The translations under genes were made by a program, and so were the position numbers. Positions 22,595 to 34,204 of a DNA stretch of 64,000 nucleotides are shown here, one piece after another. This DNA is from Clonostachys chloroleuca (Eukaryota > Ascomycota > Sordariomycetes > Hypocreales > Bionectriaceae): positions 8,742,001 through 8,806,000 of the forward strand of contig JBANAY010000003.1 of the NCBI GenBank assembly GCA_037952775.1, in the 5' to 3' direction. A model generated the notes under the pieces. It saw only the letters and a program-made list of their open reading frames with translations, made no database searches and was not told the DNA's origin. How positions within the stretch are numbered: position 1 is the first letter of the stretch; each line of letters opens with the position of its first letter.

Positions 22595-24425
22595 ATGACT
22601 GGGGCAGAATCCAAGGAAATCGCACCGGTGACGGAGGTTGACGGAGACATCGGGGAGAGCAAGGTCATCCATGAGACGGGTGACGTTATTGACGATGGTG
22701 TTCGACGTGCCCTCAAGTCTCGCCATCTTCAGATGATTGCCCTTGGAGGTGTCATCGGCCCTGGCACATTCTACGCGACTGGTTTTGCTCTTCAGTATGC
22801 AGGCCCAGTGGGATCGCTCATTGGCTACATCATCATCGGTATAGACGTCTTCTTCGTCACGCAGTCTCTTGGAGAGATGGCCACTATGTTCCCTTCTACC
22901 GGCTCATTCAACGAGTTTGCTGGTCGCTTTGTGGACCCGGCCTTGTCGTTTGCTCTGGGATGGAACTATTGGTACATGTGGGTGAGTTACCGAGCTTCAT
23001 GATTCTATCTTCTGCTACTTAATCGGATTCAAATTTCTGACAACACCAATACTACATACAGGGAACTATTTTAGCGAATGAATACAATGGCGCTGCCTTG
23101 ATCCTGAGCTTTTGGACCGACAAACTTCCAAACTATGCCTGGATTCTGATCTGCTGGGTTTTCTTCATGGGAACTTCGCTCCTGGGCGTTCTTGTTTACG
23201 GAGAAATGGAGTTCTGGCTGGCGTCCTTTAAATTTGCTGTTACTCTTATTCTCTACCTTGTTGCAATGTAGGTTTGTCTATTCATTCTCACCCAGCGAGG
23301 CCACAGAGGACAAGTGATTATCTGACTCGTTCAATAGTCTTATTGATACCGGAGCGATCGGTGGTGAATATCTTGGATTTAGGTACTGGAGAGATCCTGG
23401 ACCCTTCGCCAACGGCATCAACGGCTTCGGAAAGGTTCTGGTCCTGGCGGCTGTCATGTACTCCGGAACTGAAGCAGTGGCGATCACAGGTGGAGAATCT
23501 CGAAATCCCAAGCGAGATATCCCCAAGGCCCTCAAGCAAACCTTCTGGAGAATCTTGATCGTCTATGTTGGTATGGTTTTCTTCACCGGCCTCATCGTTC
23601 CATCTAACTCTGAAGGCTTGTTGAACGCCAAATCCAAGTCTGCCTCATCTCCCTTCACAGTTGCACTCGTCAATGCAGGCTGGGGTGGTGCCGGTAACCT
23701 GATCAACGCCATCATCATCATGACACTGCTTTCTTCAATCAACTCGGCTATTTACATTGCCAGCCGTACCATCTTCGCTCAGGCCAAGGTAGGCAGGGCC
23801 CCCAAGTTCCTAGCCAAGGCCACGAAGAATGGCGTGCCAGTCAATGCCATTGTCTTCACCAACCTTTTTGGCTTGATTTCTCTGCTGAATATTTCTGAGA
23901 ACGCCGGGAATGTCTTCAACTATCTGCTCTCAATCTCGGGATCTGCCGCCTTCATTGCCTGGGCATTCATTGGCCTCACCCATGTGCGTTTCCGTCAAGC
24001 GATGAAGGCTCAGGATGTTTCAACGTCTGTACTCCCATTCAAATCTTTTGGGTATCCCTACATCCCCTGGATTGTGTTTGGCGTCAATATCTTCCTCGTT
24101 TTAATTTCCGGATATACCACCTTCTTATCCCCTTTCGATGTCAAGGCGTTTATCTTTGCCTACCTCGTGATCCCCATTTTTGCCATCCTTTATGTTGGAT
24201 GGAAAGTTTATCACAGTAAGTTGTCATCCCCTAATTGTTGTGGCAAATCAGTACGGGAGAGCTGTGCTAATTCATGTCTTTCACTTCTTCTTTTCAGAGA
24301 CAAAATGGGTCAGCTCTGCGGATGCAGATATCTCAAGTGGACGCAGAGATTGGTTGGTTTGCGGTTCTGATGAAGAAGCTCCTCGTACATGGGCTGGCAA
24401 GTTGAAGAATGTTCTCATTGGTTAG
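22595..24425 (+). CDS. Amino-acid permease, YAT family
   Basis: Four exons (22595-22981, 23062-23267, 23338-24215, 24298-24425), 532 residues. The N-terminal block RHLQMIALGGVIGPGTFYAT opens TM1 as in fungal general amino-acid permeases, and the SGTEAVAITGGESRNPKRDIP segment is the conserved loop after TM6. About 12 membrane spans and short hydrophilic ends are visible. These proteins import amino acids or related amines by proton symport at the plasma membrane. The promoter carries the cluster inverted repeat, so this is the more likely uptake system for the pathway than the permease at 6374. Substrate unknown. Confidence 0.9.
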
Positions 24426-25300
24426 GAGAACAGACCAGCCAGCTCATCAGCCAACATGAAATCAGAGTTTACCCAGGTCCTCAGGCTTTCCTAGCCTTGT
24501 TCTTCTCTCTCGTCCAAATATAATTTTTAGTTTTACCAATATACTGCATAATCTGACCGTTTGACGGTTGCATTTTAAGCAAAATCATCGCAACTATGAA
24601 TAAACTACTCAAGAATTACAAAGTAATCTGATACTCGTTGTGTTAAAATTTCGGGTCTGGCATCTTCTATTGTTGGTTTTACTTTTATACTCAAACTTTC
24701 TTCCGTAATTTGACACTCTATCACTTGCGATGAAGGCACTACCCTTCGGATTCAAAGTGGCTGGAATCACATACCTCAGAGCTACCGCCAACATCGTGGG
24801 TTCCGCGCTGCTGATCTCTGCATGCCCCGCCTAGAACTGTTCAGCTCGCTTAACCGTGAGATAACCTGATCCCATGACTATTTCCCCAGAAATCTCGACC
24901 AAATCCTGGGATGCCTCCGCATTTGACTAGGTACGTTGTAAGTTAGTCTGGGATGGGGTGCGGCGCATCGTAGTCATGGTCCGACACCTGGTATATTTCG
25001 CCCTCGTCTGCCGATCGGGGCGACGTCCGATGGCAAGATACAGAGTCTCCACATCTAATTGCTGTCCCATACAGTCCTCCCGAGTCTAGTCGGTGCCTGT
25101 CCCCGACAACTTCTATGGCGTGTGATTTGCAAGGCTCCCCTACAAATACGACTATTGAGTTAATGAGATACGACATGTAATAGTCATAAGTCAGAGCCAA
25201 TTTATTTTAATGGTACATTAAACTATCATCCCGTGTTCGTAATTCCCTTTTCGGCAAATAGCCTCCTGTTAACGAAAGACGTCAACACTGCACAGACAAC
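24426..25300. other. Intergenic, promoter of the SnoaL-like gene
   Basis: No gene. Contains the inverted repeat at 25014-25031, about 270 bases upstream of the next ATG. Confidence 0.5.
25014..25031. promoter_or_regulatory. ATCGG-N8-CCGAT inverted repeat
   Basis: ATCGGGGCGACGTCCGAT, matching the element upstream of the permease at 22337 over most of its length. Inferred Zn2Cys6 target. Confidence 0.45.
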
Positions 25301-25862
25301 ATGGCTCCCAGTCCCAAGACATTTGCAAGCGACGATACCGTCCTCGATCCCGCCATTAAATCCCATATCTCCAGTCTCTACATGGCTGTTGACACCAAGA
25401 ATCTGGAATTTTGGGGATCTCACTTCACGGACGATGCCGAGCTGACGAAGGGAACATCCAACGTCAGGGGAAGAGAAAGTAAGCACAACAAAACCCTAGA
25501 ACGTACCGCACATCCTTCTATGACTAACCACGTACGAATCGTTCGTAGAACTTGTTGATCTCGTCACCAAGTCCTGGGAGCCGGTTCAAAGCCGCGATCA
25601 CATCATCTACGCTGTCTTTCCCTTTGGGCCCAAGGCGGAGGAGGTCATGCTCCATGGACGAAGCAACAATGTGTCCAAAGACGGCCAAGCTAGCACATTT
25701 ACTTGGGCGGCCCGAATGCATTTCAGACGAAGCGAGGATGGAAAGGTTCTAATTGATAAGTATACAATTATTCCTGTAAGTTGTGTTTACATCGTCCGAG
25801 AGAAGTTGAACCATATGCTGATGATCCCTTTACAGGACCCACACCCGTCAACACTGTCGTAA
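25301..25862 (+). CDS. SnoaL/NTF2-like domain protein
   Basis: Three exons (25301-25478, 25549-25775, 25836-25862), 143 residues. The pattern of a short helix (SHISSLYMAVDTKNLEFWGSH), the FTDDAELTKG turn and later strands ending in DKYTIIPDPHP fits the small cone-shaped SnoaL/NTF2-like fold common in fungal gene clusters. Such proteins act as isomerases, cyclases, hydrolases or ligand binders. No catalytic residues can be assigned from sequence alone. The upstream inverted repeat ties it to the amine cluster, where it might process or bind an unstable aldehyde or imine; that role is conjecture. Confidence 0.7.
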
Positions 25863-26240
25863 TCCCCTTTGTGCGATGCAGACAGCTTAGGGTATAGTTA
25901 GTTCATATAATTATCTGTCCAATACTCATTGATGTCTTCAATAATGAAGATGTTCGCGTGTTACCGTTGAGCCTCTGCCCTTAAGCTGTCCCTCCATACT
26001 AGGGACGGTAGATAGACGCTGCTAGCAGCGTTTATCCCTAGATCCAGGGCTGTATTGTGCCCGGGAGACTAAAAGGTCACTCTGATTTATGGTATCACTG
26101 CTCTAGAAGGCTTGAATGACTGTGAACATGAGAATAATAGCAGCTGACGTGTTGATTCTGAAGGTGGCTGTCTTTCATCCGGCAATTGTAATAATCCTGT
26201 TCTCGAGCCAAGAGTTCCGTAGAGTAGACGTCTTTTTGTA
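25863..26240. other. Intergenic between convergent genes
   Basis: Separates the SnoaL-like gene and the end of regulator 2. Nothing recognised. Confidence 0.5.
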
Positions 26241-28428
26241 TCACGTGGGTACTTCAGTCAGAGGCCCAGTCTCGCATATCTCATGGAGCATCCTGGATGT
26301 AGTCCGATGGATCCCACTCTCCTCGAGTTTAACAAGAAGCGAGGCAAGGCCTTGTCTAGCCTCAGCTGGCAACTGGCCCTGGGGCTGGCTGCGAGGAATC
26401 GTCGAAGCCAGCCACTCAAAGCAGTCTCGGTAATGTTCCGCCTTGGGCCATCGGTCTGCAAATATGGCCAGAACTGCACTACAGTCGCGGATCGCGTCAT
26501 TAGCATGTTGGGGGACGGGTGTCATCCGTGCCCAGATAATGTACCAGAGCGTGACGGCAGCACGAAACTGCGAGAGCACCTATTTTTTGTTCGTAAGCAC
26601 CGCCAGGTGGTTTGGCAAGTGGGAAACTTACGGCGAGCCATGGCTGTGCGATTTGTTTCTTCTTTTGGAGGCAGCGGAAGCTGGTGCAGGCCGCACAGCT
26701 TGCTTGGAAGGCATTGTCAGCGTTGGTGGAGAAGACGTTGGCCATATTAACGAAACAGAAAGAAAGTCGCGTGAGATGACCAATGTGTTGAAGCCAGAGA
26801 GGGTTCTGATAGCCGCGGCTAGACGGAAAACTAGCGGTTGGGGAGAAAGATTAGTCGGCCATGGTCTGTAAGCGAGGAAAGCGAGAGGGGCATTTAGTAG
26901 GGTACCTATGTTTGCGTATTGTCTCGTCGTTTTCCCACTCTCACAATTCTCTCAACATGTGAATTTCCAGGTCCAACGGGACAGGTTTCCCCTCCAGTTC
27001 ATCCTTCTCAATCATGTGCATAAAGAATGACTGGATAGTCCTGATTTTGCAAATATAAGAGAATGTCCGGAGATCAGGATACGACACGTCCTTGTCTAGC
27101 GTGTCACGGTGCTCTGTCCAAGGTAGATTTGAGCAAGGATTCTCCACGATACGGTCATTAAACTCATATAATGGTGTTGAGATATACATGTCGGGCAAGC
27201 TCACTGGGGTCCCAAGTGCCGAACTGGCAGCTCTGTCAAGTCTTCATGATGCAAGGAGACTCTCTATTAGCCTCCTGTCTTCCTATCAAATGATTTGCTC
27301 TCGGCAGTGGCTTACACGTAGGCACATGACCAGGCTCTGATCGATATCAAATTGCTCGGGTCGCTAGGATCTCTCTTCAGCCGATGGAACCGGTGCAGCG
27401 ACGCAAACTTCATGATAGCACCGCTAATGTGTGCAATTCGCCAGGTGCTTTCGGCGTGCAAGGCGAACATAGCAGAGAGGAGCATGGCTTGCAGCCGTAC
27501 AAGAGGAGTAGAAGTCGAGTCGGCCAGGATGGATTGCTCGGCTTGCGCTCGTGATTTTAGGTTTTGGTATTGGGGGAAAGATGCGTTGTCGATTTTAGAT
27601 TCAATGAGAGACCCAATCGCGAAGATCTTACCAGTCCCATCAGCATGCGTACACGATATTGCTCATTCAGCTGGAAGTCAGGATACATACCATATTAACG
27701 AAGAATGCTGGCCACCCAACGAATTCCGGGCTACCTCCAGTCCTAGTCCATGCCCTATAATGAGCCGCACATGTCTCGATGTCTAGGAAAGGATATTGGA
27801 GGTGAACAGTAGTGAAGTATGTGTGGAAAAACGAAGCCGCTGTGTGAAGCGGAATATCATTAGGCGAGATGCCGGAGGGGCTCTGCGAGTCTGAGCTTCC
27901 CTCAATGAACTTGGACAGAATTGTAGAGATAGTCGATGATTTACCATTGGCCATTCCTGAGCTTTCTGCAACGAAATCATGTGGTGCTCCGCTGCCAATA
28001 GACGGGGGCTGTCTCGGCGAGGGACCAGGGAGTCTTGCTGACGGCGGCGTCTGCGTATTAATCCGGTTCTCGAAATCAGAATTGCGGGATGCCAGAGACC
28101 CAGAGGCAGATTGTGGAGTTCCAGCGACGGCAGGCCGGACTCCTAGACCGCGCTCATCCGGAGGTTGGTTCATGCCCGCCCTCTCAGGGTTCAGCGATAC
28201 CCCAGGGACGATCGTTGTGCTGCACCCTAAGAGTACAGGAAACTCGTTAGTATACCAGAAACAGCTAGAAATAGGGATTATGTGAAGGCCATTATTACCA
28301 GCTCCGACCGTGATACAATTCTGGCAGGTTGACTCTCCGTCCGCATCACAGACTATGTTCAGCCGTATGCAACGCTCACATGATCGTTTCCTTTTCCTTG
28401 TCGAGACTCCGACAACTGGTGGAGACAT
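26241..28428 (-). CDS. Zn2Cys6 transcription factor (regulator 2), with in-frame TGA
   Basis: Six exons from the ATG at 28428: 28428-28299, 28226-27691, 27626-27316, 27241-26906, 26818-26632 and 26579-26241, about 611 residues. The zinc cluster is CX2CX6CX7CX2CX6C with its last Cys supplied by exon 2. The middle homology region resembles regulator 1 (13908-16643): both share IAQPWL, the RGYxxPxWL block and a similar C-terminal exon structure. An in-frame TGA at 26943-26941 lies in a segment aligned with LKEW of regulator 1. Either the protein is truncated there, or a splice variant from the GT just before it removes the stop, or the gene is decaying. It lies downstream of the lyase-like gene on the same strand. 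Confidence 0.75.
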
Positions 28429-28979
28429 TATCTGAATTAGTGAGTGAAAGGGGGTACCCCGGCCGCCTTTATGGATGAATGGTTTTGCAAAAGAAGAGGT
28501 CCAAGTCAGAGGGGAGATCCCCCTCGAGGAGGTGAGGTGAGGAATGTAAACCAGGGAGAGCTGTTACTAGCATCAAAGACTGGATAAGATTAGGTAAGTC
28601 ACGAGACAGCGAAAACCCCATTAGATGACGCTACATGCTTGGAGCGCAGCGTCACCGAATCAGATGCACCTTGTGGTCCAGGAAAGGTTGAGTCCAAGCA
28701 GCGAGCGCTCACATGTGCGGCATTAATTAGAATCACCTAGCATCGTTTGAGTTAGACCAGACTGTCAGGCCAAAGCAACTACCCTACACCTCAAAGAGTT
28801 GTTTGGCATGGTCGTAGGAGAGGATGTTATCCGATTCTAATCTTCTCACCCTGTTATACTAAATAATATCTATGCTTTTTAGGTCCTCAGTAACTGTACA
28901 CCATGTCACCGTAATCTGTATGTTTGTAGGCATGGAATTTAATCTGAGCTACCGGCTGTGTTTACTCTGATAACATAAC
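28429..28979. other. Intergenic, promoter of regulator 2
   Basis: Between the lyase-like gene's 3' end and the regulator 2 start. Single CCGAT cores occur near 28830, but no clear inverted repeat. No gene. Confidence 0.45.
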
Positions 28980-30830
28980 TCATGGTACAATCTTCTCTCC
29001 TGCAACAACGGCAAAAAAGGCATCCGCAAGATATGATCCTGCGTAACTAAGCTTGTGGAATCCATCGACAATAGGAGGTACCCTTGATGGTTTGGAAATT
29101 GTCTCAATATATCCAGCGATACCATCCCTCTGCCACTCCTTGGCAAATTTCTCCGCTGTAATGTTCAGTCCTGCTACAGACCAGATGGGCTGTACCTGCC
29201 ATACGATGCCCAATTTAGCCATGTCGTCGCTAAAGGATTTTATCTGTTCCTGACTGAAACCGGCTGCCTCGTAGTTGTACATTCCGGTGAAGCCGAACGC
29301 AAACATACGGTCTGGGTGCACCTTGCGGACCTCGGTGTGAAACTCGACGATATCTTTCCAGACTATCAATTGCTCGTTAGTGAGAACTCCGAGAACTAAG
29401 TGGGCTGTTCCATTATTTGAAAGAAACTAACCTGGCGCGTCCATTCTGGCCCATGTCATGTCGCCCAAAGGTGCGACTAGAATGGCTCGCTCAACAATTG
29501 TTTTGACACTGGGTTTCCACATGTACTGCCCCTCCTTGGATCTAGGAAGTTCCCAATCGAAGAACACATCCTGCTTTACCAACTCTTTGGCAATGCGGCG
29601 TTTTTCTTTGAGTGGGACACCATAAGCAATGGCTTTGGAGGCGTATTGTTGATATTCCTCTTCTGTAGCTTTCTCCTTGACAGCCTGGTCAAATGTCATG
29701 AGACCAGCCTGGGACTTCCACTCATCCCGTGCTTGCACATATGGCTTCCCTTCCGCCATGCCCTGTGCGATGTACTCTACCAGAGGGTCCAGGTCTTTGG
29801 TGGCTCCGATGATGTACTCGTGGTCCCGAGGGTCAATGGTACTCGTGATGAACTGGGACCGGTCAGTGTCGCAACGACACATGAGCAATGTGTTGGTGCT
29901 ATGAAATTAATCGAGATATAATCAGCAACTCATCCTCTTGATTAGGGTATTATTCAAACCTACCCCATGACATCAAATTGCATACGGACAGCAGTTAATC
30001 TCGACAAATACTCGCTGGTGGGGACCACGGTTCTACCTTCGCCAACGGTAAACTTCTTCAGGCCGATCGCCAAGTCATCCAGATGGATCATGGCGACGCC
30101 GGCTTCCACAAATAGTTTCGCCAGCTTGACCGTTGTCGTGAGGCCACCAAAACCCATATCACCATCGGCGATGATCGGGGCCATGAAGTCATACTTCTCG
30201 AGCTTCGCGCGCTCTTCTTTGGAGTGGCGCATTCGAAACTGATGTTGCCGCTGGTCATGGAAGAGCTGCGCTTTGAAGATCTTTTCAACGACCTTTGGCA
30301 CCGTGTCCCACGGGTAATCTGCGTGATCACATCCTGGATGCTGAACTTCGGATAAGCCGCACAAGGCTCCAGATACATAGACAGTCTTTCAAATACACCC
30401 GATTGTACCTCTAGTCAGTAATTTAAATCTTCCTAATACAGTTGGACATAAGATAGGAAAATAGAATCTTAAAACTTAATCCCGTACCTGTTGATGCTTC
30501 ACCATTTGAGAAACGACAGTTGGCTCTGTGGTCCCAAATGTCTTCTCACAAGTCCCATTTGCCAGATGAGTCTTCAGAATATTCCAAAGCTTATCTCCTT
30601 GGAAGCTCGACGGATATGTTATCGGTATCGTGTTTCGTAGAGCTGCAATGGACTCTGCCGAGTAAGGCCTAGAATAAGACGGATCAGCACTTATTTTCAG
30701 ACTCCTGTCAATCCATCGCATACCTCTTGAGATGAGCCTGCCTGGGATTTTTCCATTCTTGTTCGATAGCAGCCACCTGTGCCTGGAATGCCGCTTCTTC
30801 CGCGTCTAGATCAAGACTGACGTTGGACAT
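28980..30830 (-). CDS. Isocitrate lyase / methylisocitrate lyase-like protein lacking the catalytic Cys motif
   Basis: Five exons from the ATG at 30830: 30830-30724, 30668-30488, 30385-29964, 29898-29432 and 29362-28980, giving 519 residues, close to fungal isocitrate lyases. The TIM-barrel features of the ICL/PEP-mutase superfamily are present: YVSG, ADYPWDTVP, IIADGDMGFGG, STIDPRDHEYI and FAFGFTGMYNYE. The signature loop KKCGHxxGK, which supplies the catalytic Cys and His in true lyases, reads KKFTVGEGR (about 206-214). Glyoxylate-cycle activity is therefore doubtful; a different C-C or C-X bond chemistry is possible. No C-terminal peroxisomal signal (ends EKIVP). The promoter carries ATCGG-N9-CCGAT, linking it to the cluster. 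Confidence 0.8.
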
Positions 30831-32237
30831 GGTGGTGATCTGAGCTACCTAAGATGGAATATAGTGATGTGCTGTGTGAAGCTACATTTATCAAGTGCAG
30901 GCAATTTGAGGAATAAACCATTAAAACCACTTTTTGTTGGACCATGTCGAGGCCATAACAAACCCGGATCTCAATTCCCGGGAACGACTGTTGTTTCGGT
31001 AAGATATCCCCGACGGATTGCGATGGATAGCTCATAGCAAGAGTGTGTGGGTGGGTGGGTGTAGGGATCGGACATAAGGCCCGATCTTGTTCCCGATCGC
31101 CCCGAATCGATATCTGGGGCCCTGTCACTGGGGCAGCTCCCCTGGACTTTGGGTCACCCACCCCTGTAATCCTGCGGTCATCTTTCAATAACCTCCTTGG
31201 TGTTTTCATTGACACATTACTCAAGAGCAACTCATTAATACGATGATTATTTCTCATTGCTGTCGAAGAGGGCGATATGAGCCATTGATAATACTATAAT
31301 GGTCACTGCGCTATCGAGACAAACTCTCCATGCCGTTCTTTTTTCCATTCTAGTACCTGTATTATGATGCTATGCATCAGAAATGTAGAGCACCACGTTC
31401 TTGTTCTGAGACTCGAGATTTGAGAGCGACCACTGCTGGAACTGAATGCGCTGCTTCACGGAAAGAAAAAACTAACTCCAATAAATACATAAAATAGAAA
31501 ATAAACTACTCGACTAGATGTTCAATGTCAATGTATCTAGGTTCCAAAGGTCCATAGTAAATAAATCTGTGGGCTCATTCCACTATGGCACTAAGGGAGG
31601 GAACGGGTATATTGTTTTTCTCCGCTTAGTGGGGCAGCGCGGAGCGAGATTGACCCGCGATTATATGTGCTACCAATGATCACTGGAGCTTGAAGGCTGC
31701 AGTTATTGCTTAAAGTAAACAAAATAACATTTTCTTTGATTATTCTCCCTATCTTTTTCGGCTTTTTTCTCAGTAGCAATTCATCGCATGTGTTGATGTA
31801 TTCATCGTGCAACACAATGCCTTGTTATTCTCCGGTGCCGGATGTTGCAGAATGTCTCAGATGCTTCTCGCAGGAGTCTTCTCACGAAAGAGTCGAAAAA
31901 TTCAAAGCTTTGGAATGTGGCGGTATAGATCAATCTGATCCGGCGGTGCTCTATGTTTCACTTAATTGAATGCTATTGCTGCCCGCTCACCTTCTGTTCT
32001 GCTCTCTCCTGGTCGGTCTCGTAGAATCCACATATCCACGTTGTGACTTCTTGTCACACGGTCGAGGAGATCATTATTGCATATTACCTCCGACTCGGAG
32101 CGATCAATATTCGTGGTTACACAGATTAGTCATAAAACATATGCAATATTATGTGTTCTCCATCTCCTCATCTCATGCATCACCTGTTTTCCACCCCGCT
32201 TTCATCTATCTCCCATAGAGCCATCTCTTCAGACACA
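30831..32237. other. Intergenic, 1.4 kb
   Basis: Divergent promoters for the lyase-like gene and the F-box/ankyrin gene. Contains the inverted repeat at 31067-31085, a GTGGGTGGGTGGGTG run near 31047 and AT-rich DNA from 31450 on. Open frames here start with non-ATG codons or lack any support. Confidence 0.5.
31067..31085. promoter_or_regulatory. ATCGG-N9-CCGAT inverted repeat
   Basis: About 240 bases upstream of the lyase-like ATG. Further CCGATC and CCGAATCGAT matches follow at 31093-31110, so this promoter carries several cores. Inferred regulator target. Confidence 0.45.
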
Positions 32238-34204
32238 ATGGCGCGACTCGATACACTACCCTCGGAACTCGTCCTTCTCATTGCGGAAGCATGTACCTGG
32301 GACCCCCGTCCCAAGCGTCCTAGGCTGTTTGGACCTAACGGAAATTACCATCAGCGGCCCAAGAGATCGGTGCAAATGTTTGGCAGGTATTATGCCCGAT
32401 ACCACGCGGCGCTGGCCCGCGTCAACCGTCGTTTCCATGATCTCCTGAACGGTCCGCTGTACACGCGCAACTTGCTCCACGACCCCATGTCTGCTTCTTG
32501 TCTGCTGTATGCAGCCGAGACGGACCGCGTGGAGACTTTGCAGCTGGCTCTTCGCTATGGCGCGGACCTGAACAGAATCGGTGACGAGACTTTCCCTGAG
32601 GAGTTGCAGCCGTTTCACGCCGCGCTCGCCGCGCGTAGTAGCCGTGCCGTGGAAATCATGCTGAACCATGGGGTTGATGTCCATCTGCCGTCCAGTCTGC
32701 CACCTCCCGGTGAATGCGGGTACGATGCTAGCCGCAGTGTCGGGTGGCCACCACGGAACGGTAATGCAGTACGAAATGTAATGAAACTCAACAAGACTGC
32801 ATATCCGCTGTATACAGCTGTTGCGTATGGGACCATGGAGGATGTGGCCAGCCTGATCGATCACGGCGCGTACATGATTGCGAAGGGAGTATCTGCTCTC
32901 AGGGTCTTGGATAACCAAGGGTGGCCCGACCTTGTCGAGAAAATCTCCCAACGCACCGATCCTGTAACGCTTCGTGCCCGTCTTCACCGTGCCGCTGCCG
33001 CTCATGATATGGACCTCATACGAGAGATTTTCAAGTTCAAGATCCACGCGGGTGACCTGGATCGCGACAGACAGAACGTCCTTCACATGGTGATCCGAGC
33101 ACGGAAAAAGGAGAACCTACCTCTGATCGAGCTCCTTCTCCAGCGGCCCGATATAGACGCTGCCATGGAGGATAATGATGGCATGACACCCGTCTTCGCC
33201 GCCATCACAAGACGCCATATCAACACAGTCAAACGCCTCATGAAAGTGCCCAGGGTCCGTATTACTGGTATGACGGTAAAACACGAGACTGCTTTACATC
33301 TAGCCATTGAAACACAAGACCCGGTGCTGATCGAATACGTCCTCGATCAGCCACACATCCTCATCGACGCGGTAGATGTGCAATTGCGCAGTGCCCTATC
33401 TCTCGCCTCTCAAATGGGGCGTGAAGACAACGCCTTTGCTACGATCAGACTCCTGCTCGCTAGGGGGCATCGTTACGTAATTTTGAAACACAGGGCGTAA
33501 TCCTTTATGAGCTCGTAAACCTAGGACACCTGCAGACGGCTTTATTTCTTCTTAGAAAAGGCCTGATAACCTCGCCAAGATTCTTGGAACATTCATACGG
33601 CCGCAGCCAGCTGATACTCCACACTCTTCTAGAAGAGCCTCACGAATTATTGATAGACGTGCTCAAGGAGCTGATTACTCTTGGGGTCGATGCCGGCCAA
33701 GTAGCAGTGGAACCAAGGTATCCCAGACCACATCGGTTTAAGCAAACGCCGCTGTTTGTGGCTGCTACCGGTGCAGAGAGCATAGAGTGCATGAAGCTTC
33801 TGGTTGCCGCCGGCGCTATCGTAACTGACCCGGATGTCAACGACTTGACCATGCTTCAAAATATCTTCGGAAGCTTCTGGGGCTGGAAGCCACCGTCGAA
33901 CGACCCTGACGTTGAGGCTTACGCGAAGCGAATCTGCCTCTTTCTTGAACTCGGCGCGACAATAGGGCGTGAGACCACGGAGCCGGAGACCACTGCTCTA
34001 AGTTATGCTTGCGAAGCGTCGACGGCCGAGTCTTGTCGACTGCTCGCGTTGTTGTTGGACAACTCGACGGCAGCCAATGTTGACGAGAGCGTTGTCCGTG
34101 CGCTTATATCTCATTACGAATCTGATGAGAAACGGGAAGAACCCAAGGCAAAGGAAATTGTTCGTCGGCTTGAAGCCTTTGAAGCAAGAGTATTTCCCAA
34201 ATAA
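32238..34204 (+). CDS. F-box-like/ankyrin repeat protein, one frame break
   Basis: Single exon starting at the ATG 32238, because the F-box-like start LDTLPSELVLLIAEAC follows at once. About 655 residues in total. Repeats of ankyrin type (for example ETALHLAIETQDPVLIEYVL) fill the rest. Such proteins usually act as substrate receptors of SCF ubiquitin ligases or as scaffolds. The frame is lost at the G5 run 33463-33467 and a protein-like reading resumes immediately in the next frame up to 34204; one more G would give an uninterrupted ORF. Before that repair the ORF ends at 33500. Ligands unknown. Confidence 0.72.

Noticed and set aside
26819..26905. Alternative intron of regulator 2 starting at GTGAGA (26945) to remove the TGA
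   Set aside because: It would delete a segment that aligns with regulator 1 and shift the following block unless a different acceptor is used; the GTACCC...CTAG intron fits the alignment better. The TGA is therefore reported as real in this sequence.
28980..30830. Annotation as ordinary isocitrate lyase
   Set aside because: The catalytic Cys loop is replaced, so only homology and not the activity is claimed.
31706..31969. 87-residue frame with a hydrophobic start
   Set aside because: It begins at TTG rather than ATG and has no exon support; looks like AT-rich chance.
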